A stretch of DNA of 64,000 nucleotides, from positions 321,001 to 385,000 of the forward strand of contig JAFEMH010000522.1 of the NCBI GenBank assembly GCA_022495995.1. Reading direction: 5' to 3'. The DNA comes from Adenophora triphylla var. japonica (Eukaryota > Streptophyta > Magnoliopsida > Asterales > Campanulaceae). Within the stretch, counting starts at the first letter, position 1. Every line of letters starts with the position of its first letter. A program made the position numbers and the translations under genes. Of this stretch, positions 26,080 through 36,161 are shown in pieces. The notes under the pieces were generated by a model, which worked only from the letters and a program-made list of their open reading frames with translations, was not told where the DNA came from and did not search any database.

Positions 26080-26830
26080 AATTCAACCACCGGCCGTCAG
26101 CGTAAGACCGGTCCTCGCCCACTCCAACGACAATTCAACCACCGGTCGGCGTAAGACCGGTCCTCGCCACTTCAACGGCAATTCAACCACCGGCCGTCGG
26201 CGTAAGACCGGTCCTCGCCCACTTCAACGGCAATTCAACCACCGCGTCGGCGTAAGACCGGTCCTCGCCGCCACTTAACGGCAACTCAATCCCCGGCCGT
26301 AAAGACCGGTCCTCGCCACCTCAACGGCAATCCAACCACCGCACCGCTTTCAGCGGCAATTCGGGAAGGAGCCAACACCTCCCGGCCACGAATATCGAAG
26401 GCGACGCCTCCAAACGCTCAACGACAACTCAACCACCGGAGGTCCGAAGTCATCTTCCCAACGTAAAAGGGCCCCTACAAGGTCACGCATCCCCAACAAT
26501 TCAAGCACCGGCGGTCGGATGTAAGCCCGAACCGCCCACTTCAACGGCGGCGCAAGCACCGGCCATCAAAGTAAGCCCGAGCTCCTCCCAACAAGTCGAA
26601 AGGGAAGTCATACGGGTGCATATCCCCGGCCACCGGCCATCATCCTTGCCCACTCAACGGCAAAACAAGCACAAGAAGGAGCCAACACCTCCGAGAGTAC
26701 AAGTCCCCAAGGCACGAAGCGCCTCCCAAAATGCCAAATGGGAAGCCATCACCGGCCGTCATCCTCGCCCACTTCAACGGCAGCGCAAGCACCGGCAAAG
26801 TCATCGTAAGTCCAATCTTCTACTCAACAT
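26080..26830 (+). repeat. E4 array related to the 51-bp repeat of E6
   Basis: About a dozen degraded units of the type 'caattcaaccaccggccgtcggcgtaagaccggtcctcgcccacttcaacgg', the complement of the E6 unit at 48600-49590. Units are less regular than in E6. Confidence 0.7.
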
Positions 26831-26869
26831 GCAAAAACACAAAGGCATCTACGCCTCTCGAAGCACTGG

Positions 26870-27440
26870 CGGCCACGCCTCCTGGCTGCGGCTAGAAGAC
26901 GATTCAAAGTCCTCGCGCATTACATCAAAGCTGCGGCTAGAAAGACGATTCAAAGTCCTCGCGCATCACATCAACCGCCGCGGATGACGATTCAAAGTCC
27001 TCGCGGCGTGGCACCAACCGCCGCCGAGATGACGATTCAAAGTCCTCCGGCGTAGCACCAACGCCGCCGAGATGACGATTCAAAGTCCTCCGGCGTGGCA
27101 CCAACCGCGCTTAAGACGATTCAAAGTCCTCCAGTCGTGGCACCAACCGCCGCTAGATGACGAGTCAAAGTCCTCGCCGCGTGGCACAACCCGCTCGTAA
27201 GACGATTCAAAGTCCTACACGTGGCATCAACCGGCTTGAGAGACGATTCAAAGTCCTCCCGGCGTGGCACTAACCGCAAACCCAGAAGACGATTCAAAGT
27301 CCTCCGGCGTCACATCAACCGCCGCCGGATGACGATTCAAAGTCCTCCGGGGCCAGGCACCAACCGCCGCCAGTAAGACGATTCAAAGTCCTCCAGCGTG
27401 GCACCAGCCGCAATCGAAGACGATTCAAGTCCTCACTCTA
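26870..27440 (+). repeat. E4 array related to the 40-bp repeat of E6
   Basis: About a dozen units with a constant core gacgattcaaagtcctc and a variable stretch where E6 has aaccgcagccagaagacg. Almost every unit is changed differently at the CAG positions (cgccgagatgacg, cgcttaagacg, ccgctagatgacg, cagtaagacg), while the core is unchanged. Confidence 0.75.
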
Positions 27441-28049
27441 TCTCCGGCCCGGAAGGCCTTAAACCACCCGATTAGGAAAATCGTAAAATTTCCATCCCAG
27501 GACACCACCACGTCCTCACAATTGACCTCGGCGGTCACCACATCTTAGGACACCACCCCGTCCTTATCAACGACCTCGGCGGTCACACTGACACTTGAAG
27601 GCACCACCACGCCCGCACTCACAAATTTCACGACCTCGAACTACGACCGAGGCTTGATTCCCGCCGGGGATACGTAGGAATCCTATCAAAGGGTCCGGCC
27701 ATCGACCTATACGGTCACCTAGGACACCACCACGTCCTCCACATCGACCTATGCGGTCACCCGGGACACCGCACGTCCTCACCACGGCCTCGGCGGTCAC
27801 ACGACACTTCGGGGGCATCACCACGCCCGCATTCACAAAACACTCACCCCACACCCGAACTACGACCGGGCTTGATTCCCGCCGAGGATACGTAGGAATC
27901 CTATCACGGAGTCCGGCCGTTGACCTAAACGGTCACCTGAAAGGACACCACCACGTCCTCACATTGACCCTCACGGTCACTTCCTCTCCGGCACGCGATC
28001 CAGTTAGGACCCTTATCTTATCGGCGACCCCACTTCTTTCATAAGTGAC
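27441..28049 (+). repeat. E4 subterminal repeats before the PPT
   Basis: Two long units built from 'gacctcggcggtcac', 'ggacaccaccacgtcctc' and 'gattcccgccgaggatacgtaggaatcctatca' (near 27650-27710 and 27870-27920). The same blocks are at 46860-47580 in E6. Confidence 0.65.
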
Positions 28050-28065
28050 GTCGTCGAGGGGCTTT
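28050..28065 (+). promoter_or_regulatory. E4 polypurine tract
   Basis: gtcgtcgaggggcttt immediately before the 3' LTR. The purine core is GAGGGG. The same sequence is found before the E6 3' LTR on the minus strand (46839-46852). Confidence 0.65.
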
Positions 28066-29478
28066 TGTAAGTACCCCAATCTGGATCACCCCCTTTCAAG
28101 CACACGGGAAACACCGCAGACTCATCCACGTAGTCTCAGAGACCTCTCTCACTCAAAACCCTCTCAAACCCCCAACCAAACCAAGGGAGGAGCCTTCTGC
28201 AGGATAAAAGGGACAAAAGGACCTTTTGGGAATTTTCAGAAATCGAGAAAAGCAATTAAGGTCCGTACGGACCTCTTTGTGTCAATGATTACTAAATCCC
28301 CTTAAAGTCCACAATATTCCCTCAAATCCCGGAAGAAATGATTACTCCCTGCGAGTTGAGTCCGTACGGACCTCTTTGCATGCAAGATGGTCCGTACGGA
28401 CCTTATTGCTCAGGGACACCATCATTCCGGAATATTCACCATCATTGCGAGATTCCCTCAAATCGAGGAAATCCAAAATCTGGATAACCAAGAAGGTCCG
28501 TACGGACCTCTTTGCTCCGAAATTTTTACTATAAATAGAGGGCTCCCCCTCCTCATTTTCACACACCTCCCACTTCTCTCTTCCTCCCTTAGCCTTCGGC
28601 TCCCCTCTAAGTCCTCTTGAGGCACTCCCGGCCCCTTTCGGATCCTTAGAGGCCTTCCGAGCTCCCTTGTGGTGCTCCGAAGCCTCCCAGCGCTCCGAGA
28701 CGCTCCCGCGCTGCCCCGAGGCACTCTCGAGGTACTCTGAGGCCCCTCGTGGTACTCCGAGGCCTTGCCTGGTCTTTCCACGGTGTCCCGGCTCTTTCCG
28801 AGTCAAACCGACGATCCCAAAACACGCCGAAACTCTGCCCGAGTGACTCCTACCACCACAACGCACGCCGAACCTCTGCCCGAGTGATCCCGACGATCCC
28901 CACGCACGCCGAACCTCTGCCCGAACGCAGCCTGCAACCTCAACTCACGCCGAAACTCTGTCCGCGGACAACCGGCATCTCCCGAAGCAATCCCGATCCG
29001 TACCGGAACGCTACTCCGACCTCAAACACCATTCCCCAGCGGATGACAGACACGAACCAACATTGGTAAGGCTTCCTTCCTACACTATTTCAATACATTT
29101 CAATACGTAGTGTATAATGTAGACATCCGATACAGCATGCATTTTTAAAAGCACACACACACACACAACATTTAAAGGATATTAGGGGTATCCGAAAGAC
29201 TCGTTTTACGAGGCTACTCGGGTGAGCTCTAATATTCTAATATTCTCTTCCCGGGGAGTCATCTGACCTCCGAACTCAAAATCTCATCACACAAAAACAG
29301 TTTAAAATTATCTTTAAACTGATGCCCTTTTTCAATGTTTTGGGCTTAATAAAAACGGCGTGGCGACTCTACAAATGCGAAAACAAACGGCGAGACACCT
29401 CCAACCTGAAAACGCTGCAAAGCGGGGAAAATGCCAGATGTCGGGGCTGCGAAGCCTGCTCGGATCCGGGTAATTTCA
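28066..29478 (+). repeat. E4 3' LTR
   Basis: 1413 bp, TGTAAG...TTTCA, followed by target duplication CCTAT (29479-29483). It keeps CTG/CAG at places where the 5' LTR has CG or CGG (for example ctctgcccg against ctctcgcccg, gctcagggac against gctcggggac). Confidence 0.95.
28260..28537 (+). promoter_or_regulatory. E4 3' LTR promoter: four palindromes plus TATA box
   Basis: Palindromes at 28260-28273, 28359-28372 (first base changed to A), 28389-28402 and 28495-28508, then TATAAATA at 28530-28537. The spacing matches the 5' LTR. Confidence 0.75.
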
Positions 29479-29483
29479 CCTAT

Positions 29484-30243
29484 GCATCTTTTTTATTATT
29501 TACAAGTTAAGATGTCGCTAATACACTTTGTGGAGAGACGTCAACTTTAGTTGGCGTCCGTTTTTAACGTGTTTCTATATTATGAGGTATCGACACATTT
29601 ACATGAGGACATATCGAATGCACGCAAGGAACAACGATTTCTCCTCCGTTAGAGACTGGCCATCTCTTCTCAAGTAAAGGTACACAATCCCTTCTAAGGT
29701 TTAAAGAGTTAATTACCTCTTTCTTAAGAATTTGGGTTACCACACCTTCGCCTGGAGCGCAAGTTATCTCACTAATTGAGGTGTGGGGTGGGCCTATATG
29801 GGTAAACTCATATAGCTTACCCATTCCCACTCAGTTAGATGATTGATCTTAAGTATTATTCTTATGGTTATGGCATATTCGTGTCATCTAAGTATCTACG
29901 GTTTATGGCATATTCGTGTCATCTAAGTATCTACGGTTTATGACATATAAATGTCATCCTAAGTATCTATCATTTCGACATACTATCATGTCGCCATACA
30001 AAAAATTATCCAAAAGAAACAAGCCTTGACGTGCTTGAAAACTATTAAACCATAACTAAACTAAAGAAACCATAAAGTATCCGAACTACCAACAAGTAAC
30101 GAGCACAAGTGTTGGACCAACCCAACACATAAAAAGATTGTCTTTCGTCCTTATGGACCCATTACAAACCAAATGAAAATAAAAATTGTCTTAAGGGATT
30201 CCACCCCGATAAACGTTAACAAAATACCAAGAACCAAGTTGTT
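29484..30243 (+). repeat. E3 3' region with 36-bp tandem repeat
   Basis: Continuation of E3 after E4. At about 29877-29985 a unit of about 36 bp (tatggcatattcgtgtcatctaagtatctacggttta) occurs two and a half times. The rest holds no gene that I can support. Confidence 0.7.
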
Positions 30244-32047
30244 TTACCTTCTTTTAGGTGGCTTACGCGCCGCAGTGTTGCATCTGGTGTCACTTCTCCA
30301 AGCTGGTGCATCCTTGACAATCGTTTCATACGGACTTGACGACACCTCGCCCTCGTCCGTCACCTCACTGTCAACTTGAACAGATAGGCACATTCCCTAT
30401 TGATATCCCAAGCGCCAGACCTTCCCTTCCTGATATTCTTTCATCATCTTCACCTTGCATTGAGAAACGGTCTTATTGCTATGGACTAGTTTGCAAGAAT
30501 TCCTCACTTCTGCTATCTCCTTGTTGTGGTCATCCTCACTTTTCGCCGGACTATTCAATAAGTCCTTCAGCTTTATCTGTTCTTGTTCTCCCACCGACTT
30601 GCTTAATTGCTCTATAGTCTTCTCATATTCCTTCACCTTATTATACGATGCCAACTTCTCCTTCCCGACCAAAGCAAGGTCAACTTTGGATTTCTTCTTT
30701 ACCATTTCAACTTCTTTTGCCAATTCCTCCACATACCCTACGGATGCGAAAGATGACATCTTGATATTACTAAATGTTATAACAACCTTTGAAACTATTC
30801 AATATCCAATTAATGGTGTCTTACCCCATTAGCAAGGCTCATGAATTTCTTCTTGAAATCTCCCGGTGACATTCCATCAAAGGAGTCTCAACCTCGATCA
30901 CTTCCTCTTGGCTAGCTTTTCTCTTCCTCACCCTAGAGCCAATACCAATGCTTTCGTCGGGAACAGGACTCTTCTTAGGAGCAGGTGGAGGTTTCTTTTC
31001 AATCTTGACAACGGGTTCGGAAGCGGGGCTTCAATATCATCCGAGGTCAAAGTCGAGACCACGAAACTACCGGTTTGGAGGCCGCATGGACATAGAGATA
31101 TTGTCAATAACGAATAACACATCAAATTGATGACGGCTTATCAAAGGTAACAAGATACCAAGCTTACCGGTGGACATAATTACGTAAGTAGAAGCCTTTA
31201 TATCCTCTGGAATAGTCGGCAAGCTTCAACAAACCTTTAGGAGACCTTTTATCAAGAGGGAGGCGAAAAACTCTTCGATTTTGGCTAGAGTGTCTTTGGC
31301 GAGGTGGAAACAATTCTCCCCAATCAATATCTACATAAAAGCAAGAACAATTACAATTCGGTTTGTCTCAAGAACGAGGAAGTCACAAGAGTAAGAATTT
31401 AAGTACCTCCCTTGTTCCATTGCTTCGATATCTCATCCTTTTCTCCAATCGACGTCCTATCAACAAAGAAAAATCTATTCTTCCATCCCCTATCCTTTGG
31501 AGGATGTGGTGCTCATCAAAGGATTTCTCCCTGATTTCTTTCTCACAAGGTCCCTTTTGGAACAAAAAAGTTGAAGATCATATGACTAGGCAATTTCGGG
31601 AAGCCCTAGGTTTAGTCCGTTTTCTCGGTTTACTTTGAGGACAAAAGCAAAAACTCGCCAGGCCATTGGCATAAGTTGAGCATAAGCCAGTTGAGTTTTT
31701 CGAAAGAACTCAGTAACCAACAGAGGAAAAGGGTAACTAAACCCTAGAAGGAAGGGATATTCAAAGAAACAGATCCATTTGAGGGAAATGTGGTCAGACC
31801 TAAGTTTTATGGAAAAAGGATGAAAAATTGCACCACTTGGGAAGCAACATTGTTGTTTTATGGACTCTATTTGAGAATCGTTGAACAAACAAGTTTCTTC
31901 AGTTGGTTTAGTGAGAAGATTTTCGCAAACAAAGTCGTTGAGATTAATTTCTACGGGACCTTTTGGGGATGACGCTTTCTTGGGTTTGGGACGCGAACAA
32001 CCTCGTTTTACCCATGGTTGACAAAGCAAAAAGAGAAAAATAAACAA
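30244..32047 (-). pseudogene. E3 antisense gene: PF04195-like domain and coiled coil
   Basis: Degraded counterpart of the E5 gene at 42625-44325. Exon 1 region (32047 down to about 31400): EINLNDFVCENLLTKPTEE, then PSGAIFHPF, ICFFEYPFLLGFSYPFPLLVTEF and QLMPMAWRVFAFVL. This is the pattern of the 'putative gypsy type transposase' family PF04195 (LPLHPFL..L....AQL.PNAWR). It shifts frame after GLPEIA. The last exon (30759 down to 30244) is a Lys/Glu-rich coiled coil with one in-frame TAG near 30398; after it the frame reads on to a basic C-terminus (PPKRR). This piece lies outside the suspect 6-28 kb zone, so its lesions are probably real. Confidence 0.75.
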
Positions 32048-32318
32048 AGAGAGAAGGCGAGAGACGGAGGAATTTTACCTTGGAGACGAACGGCGCCGTG
32101 GGCCAACGGAGGCGAAAAGAAGCTTTGAGAAGATTAATTTATCCTTTCAAGCGGTTAATAAAGAGAAAAAGAGTTCCTTTTCAAAAATAACTCTTCTCCC
32201 CAACCGTCCATTTCAACGCCACGTCTTCCAACACGTCCCATCAAGCAGAGCGGACAGTTGGACCATTAATTCAAAAGAAAAAACATTTTGCCTCTTCAGT
32301 TGCCAACATAGTCAAATG
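32048..32318 (-). other. E3: upstream region of the antisense gene
   Basis: Between the antisense gene and the PPT. It has no ORF and no copy of the GGTCCGTACGGACC motif. It presumably holds the antisense promoter, but I cannot point to a TATA box with confidence. Confidence 0.35.
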
Positions 32319-32333
32319 TTTTTGGGGACAAAT
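32319..32333 (+). promoter_or_regulatory. E3 polypurine tract
   Basis: tttttggggacaaat directly before the 3' LTR. GGGGACAAA is the likely plus-strand primer. Confidence 0.6.
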
Positions 32334-32936
32334 TGTTGTGGGCATTTTTCAACATGGCGACATCTTCAATTGATCCTGCATATCGAGATGTCATTACACT
32401 GTAAGTATTGTTTTAATATTTACTTGTTCAATATTTCCTAATATTCTTATTCTTATTTTTCAGTAATTAAGAGAGGAATGCGGAACAATCTCCAAGCACG
32501 TTCAACAGATCTTCAAACGGCTAGGGCGACTTGGTCTCACGGAGGTTGAAGTGATAAACCAAAATGCCGAGATTATAGGAACCATATTGACTCTTTCATA
32601 TCTACTTGTATTTAAGGGGAAATGGAGACGGAAAAACACATTCATGCTCATACGCACACACTCTACACACAAGCTCTTGTAATCCTCTCCATTATCTTCC
32701 AAAGTTGTAATCGTGATTATTATAGTGAAACCTTTAAGGTTGGAGACCTAACTCCCGGGGTTTTTTCCAAAGAGGTTATCACCTCCAAGGTTTTCCTCGT
32801 TAACAAATCGTGTTGTCATTATCTCTTTTTCATTCTTTTGTTCCATATAATCGAATTCCATAATTCCCTCCTTATTATTCAATCCACACACTAAACCTAG
32901 TTAAGATTCTACTTTATTGTTTTTTCTACCAAAACA
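32334..32936 (+). repeat. E3 3' LTR
   Basis: 603 bp, reads identical to 4663-5265, followed by target duplication GCATA. Confidence 0.95.
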
Positions 32937-33870
32937 GCATACATGACAGATCCAAATGCCGAAGCATATAGAACTTCATTCATTCCCCTTTTGCTCATCA
33001 GTTGTCATAAGACAATGAGTATTGCTAAGAGAAATACCATGACCCATTGACAAGCTACTCTTCTTAGACTCTTCTAAGAACCTTGTCAATGTAAGTATTT
33101 TGACTCAAACCAATTTATCCTTTTAGATCTATCTCTATAGATTTTGATGCCAAGAATGTAAGCGGCTTCACCCATATCTTTCATTGAAAAACCTTTCCTT
33201 GACCAAGACTTGACAGTCTTAAGTGTCGGAACTTCATTTTTCCAATGAGTAAGATATCATTGTAATAAGACAATAGAAATAATACTACGCTCCCACTGAA
33301 TTTCATGTATACACAAGATTCATCTTTGTACTTGATGAAATCAAACTCTTTGACCGATTCATCAAAACAAAGATTCCAATTCTTTTGAAGCTTGCTTCAA
33401 CCCACCTCATGGATCTTTGCAACATGCATACTTTATTAGAACTTCTTGGATCGACAAAACGCTCGGGTTGTGTACTATACACATCCTTAAGAAAGTCGTT
33501 TGACATCCATTTGTAATATCACATAGTCATAATATGCGATCATGGCAATTTAAAATTCTAATAGACTTTGACATTGTAACTGGCGAAAAAGGTTTCAACA
33601 TAGTCAATACTATGAATTTGCCTAAATCCCTTTGTTACAATCCTTAGTCATGAAAGTATACACCTTCCCATCCATGTCGGTCTTGAAGACCTACTTGCAT
33701 CCCTTTAGTTTTTACACCTTCAGGTAGCCCAATCAAGTTCCAAACTTGATTGTCAAAGATGGATTGTAATTCGGATTCCATGGTTCCTAACCATTTATCC
33801 AAATTAGTAGTGGACATCGCCTCAAGATAGGAAGTAGGATCGTCATTCTCAATGACTTCCACCTTATTAC
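32937..33870 (-). pseudogene. E2 copia pol: reverse transcriptase
   Basis: Second piece of the copia element. The minus strand has, upstream to downstream: PTSYLEAMSTTNLDKWLGTMESELQS, then DNQVWNLIGLPEGVK (start of the copia RT) from 33862. The RT body continues with many breaks, and the segment ends with YASAFGSVMYA at 32937, where the frame continues at 4662. Typical Ty1/copia order. Clearly dead. Confidence 0.85.
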
Positions 33871-34825
33871 TTTCCGATATGAGAAATCAATATTTCTTGG
33901 GTTCAGATTGTAACCTATCCGATTTACGATGGACTTGTGCATCTTGAACCGGTTCCACAACTCCTTGTGAACTTGGTTCCGTCTCTACTCTTGGTTCCAT
34001 ATTATTTTCAGGTTCTTGAACTTCATCAAGATTTAATTTTACTCCTACTAGATTCTTTATTGAGAAACTATTTCTCAAGAAACAAATCGTGTAGAGCAAC
34101 AAACATTTTGTTCTCTTTGCGGTTGTAAGATTAATTTCCGAAAATAATTTTGTCAAATTTGGTGCTAACTTATAAGAGACAAGTCTCTTTACATAAGACT
34201 CGCAACCCCAAATCTTCATGAAAGACAAACTATGTTTTCTTCCATGCCACATCTCATGTGGGGACTAAGGAACTGATTTAGTAGGGACTCAATTCAGTGT
34301 AACCGCATTATTTCTAACGCATATCCTCAAAAGGAATTAGGAAAGTCAACTTGACACATCATCGAACGAACCATGTCTAACAAGGTTCAATTCCTCCTTT
34401 CAGACACACCATACAATGTGGTGTTTTGGGTGGAGTCAACTCTAAAACAATTTCATAGTTTTTGAGATGATTGTCAAACTCTTGGCTCAAATATCCATCA
34501 CCTAGATCCAATCGAAGTACTCAATAGTTTTGCCAAGTTATTTTGTACTTCATCTTGAAATGTTCGAAACATCTCAAACGATTCACCTTTGGACTTCATC
34601 AGATAGACAGTCATATCTAGATAAGTCTTTAGTGAAATGTGATGAAATACCGAAGTCTTCCCCTAGCAATGCTACTTAATAGTCCACATACATCTCATGT
34701 ATAATGACCAATAAGTCACTAGCCCTCCCACTACTCTTAGTGTAAGGTGGTTTGGTCAATAATCCCAATAAATAAGTTCCACATTCCTCAAATGATTCAT
34801 GGTCATATGAGTCTAAAAGTCCGTG
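33871..34825 (-). pseudogene. E2 copia pol: integrase
   Basis: The minus strand contains degraded integrase core text (ELTPPKTPHCMVCLKGGIEP, then a stretch ending VAWKKT) and the C-terminal part from 34252: MWHGRKHSLSFMKIWGCESYVKRL and the RSxR linker before RT (RKSDRLQSEPKKY). Several stops. The order INT before RT confirms Ty1/copia. Confidence 0.85.
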
Positions 34826-35536
34826 TTAATGGAGTTTAGATATATGTTTCTTATTTATTTGACCAAGCCGGCAATGCCATATGAATGCGTTGTTCATATT
34901 ATTCGGTTTAGATTTCCCATTTATATTATAGATATCTTCAATATTATTTTGTTTCTCATCATCAAGGATTTGAAGACCATTCAATGACATATGAATTACA
35001 ATAAGGCATATCGTTGAATAAATATAAATCTTCTTATTCTCAATAAGAAATTTATATCTTTCATCATCCATATAAGAAACGGAAATAATACTTCTACTCA
35101 AATCTGGAACGTAGTCATACTTGTTCAAAACAAGTACTACTTCACAAGGTAAAGTGACTTCATAAGTCCCTATGGTCAATGTAGCAACTAATGCTCCATT
35201 CCCATACATAGGTTTAATTTACCTTCTTTGAGTAGCTTTCTATTCATTGTTCCTTGCACATTTAAACAAATGTGGGATTCATATCCGGTATCATATACCC
35301 AAGAACTAGAATTCAAAAAGAAAACATCTATCATATAGATACTTGAAGTAGTAGCAATCATATTGCCCTTATTCACCTTTTAGGCCTTCCTAATAAGCCT
35401 AGCAACTTTGCTTCCTGTGAACAATCTCATTGTAATGGTAGCAAACTCCATCCCCTTTGAGACACTTTGGGTTTAGCCTCTTCGGCTTTGACAACTTTTG
35501 TCCTAGCAACCTTTGTGTTAGGCCCTACATTTTCAG
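34826..35536 (-). pseudogene. E2 copia gag end, protease and pre-integrase
   Basis: From 35536 down: end of gag with a decayed zinc knuckle (CYHYNEIVHRKQSC, where the second Cys has become Tyr), then the protease active site WVYDTGYESHIC at about 35300. VGNGA-like text follows, then the pre-integrase domain ending IWHCRLGQINKKHISKLH at 34826. The upstream part of gag is on the other side of E5 (45246-45407). Confidence 0.8.
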
Positions 35537-36118
35537 TCAACTTGTTTTCAACTTGCACATAACATCTTGGTACTAACAACTTGAGTTCTCCTACTACATC
35601 TTGATCATCTTGCAGGTTGAATTATTGTTACATTAAACCCTACTTTTCAGGGAACGTGCCAATGGATTAGGAGACTGATTCAACGTCGTTTCTTCAACAT
35701 ATTATCCAGCAACGGACCACTCTCTCCTCCATCAATAAAGTGGCGAGAATATCTCAACCAAGCTCAACTTATTTCTGAGATTTTTTGCCTGTTATTATCT
35801 TTATATTTTAGCCGTTATTAGAGGTATAAAAGGGGGATAACACCTGTATTTTACACACACAATCACACTAGCATAAGCTCCCTTACATACGCTCCTAGTT
35901 TTGTACTCGAACTCAATCATTAATACACCTTTTGGTCAAGGCAGGTTCCTAAAACTCCTGGGGTTTTATGCGGCGAACAAGTTGTTCAAGGGCTTTCCCT
36001 AGTCAACAAATCCCTTGTGTTCATTACTATTTTATCCGATAATCATTGTACCCTGATTCTTATCTCTTTTGTCATTTTTCTTGTCGTTGGTTGTACTTGT
36101 TGAAATTTGACCAAAACA
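35537..36118 (+). repeat. E5 5' LTR
   Basis: The shared sequence starts at TCAACTTGTTTTCAAC and ends CCAAAACA before the PBS. A TG start at 35543 is possible, but the six bases before it are also shared with the other LTR. Contains TATAAAAGG near 35825, a plausible TATA box. Confidence 0.85.
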
Positions 36119-36121
36119 ATT

Positions 36122-36139
36122 TGGCGCCGTCTGTGGGAA
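36122..36139 (+). promoter_or_regulatory. E5 primer binding site
   Basis: TGGCGCCGTCTGTGGGAA. The first nine bases match the complement of the plant tRNA-Asp 3' end (TGGCGCCGTTGCCGGGG). The rest diverges. Confidence 0.7.
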
Positions 36140-36161
36140 TACTTTGATTATTTGCGTAGAA

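Larger units (their letters stand above)
11016..29478 (+). mobile_element. E4: large Ty3/gypsy (Tat-like) element nested in E3
   Basis: 18.5 kb, LTRs 11016-12495 and 28066-29478, flanked by the perfect duplication CCTAT. Order: LTR, tRNA-Arg PBS, 1.1-kb leader, gag-pro-like region with G-patch, pol, antisense DUF7745-like gene, antisense plant-mobile-domain gene, three kinds of tandem repeat, PPT, LTR. E6 at 45-63 kb is a second copy of the same family in the opposite orientation, with mostly open frames, so it serves as a reference for E4. Confidence 0.95.
4663..32936 (+). mobile_element. E3: Ty3/gypsy (Tat-like) element, hosts nested E4
   Basis: Bounded by two 603-bp LTRs (4663-5265 and 32334-32936) and a perfect 5-bp target duplication GCATA (4658-4662, 32937-32941). 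Without E4 (11016-29478) and one copy of E4's target duplication the element is about 9.8 kb. Order: LTR, PBS, gag-pro, UAG, pol (RT, RNase H, second RNase H, integrase), 3' region with tandem repeats, antisense gene, PPT, LTR. By eye the two LTRs are identical over their whole length, so the insertion should be very recent, yet pol as written is full of frameshifts (see findings). Confidence 0.95.
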
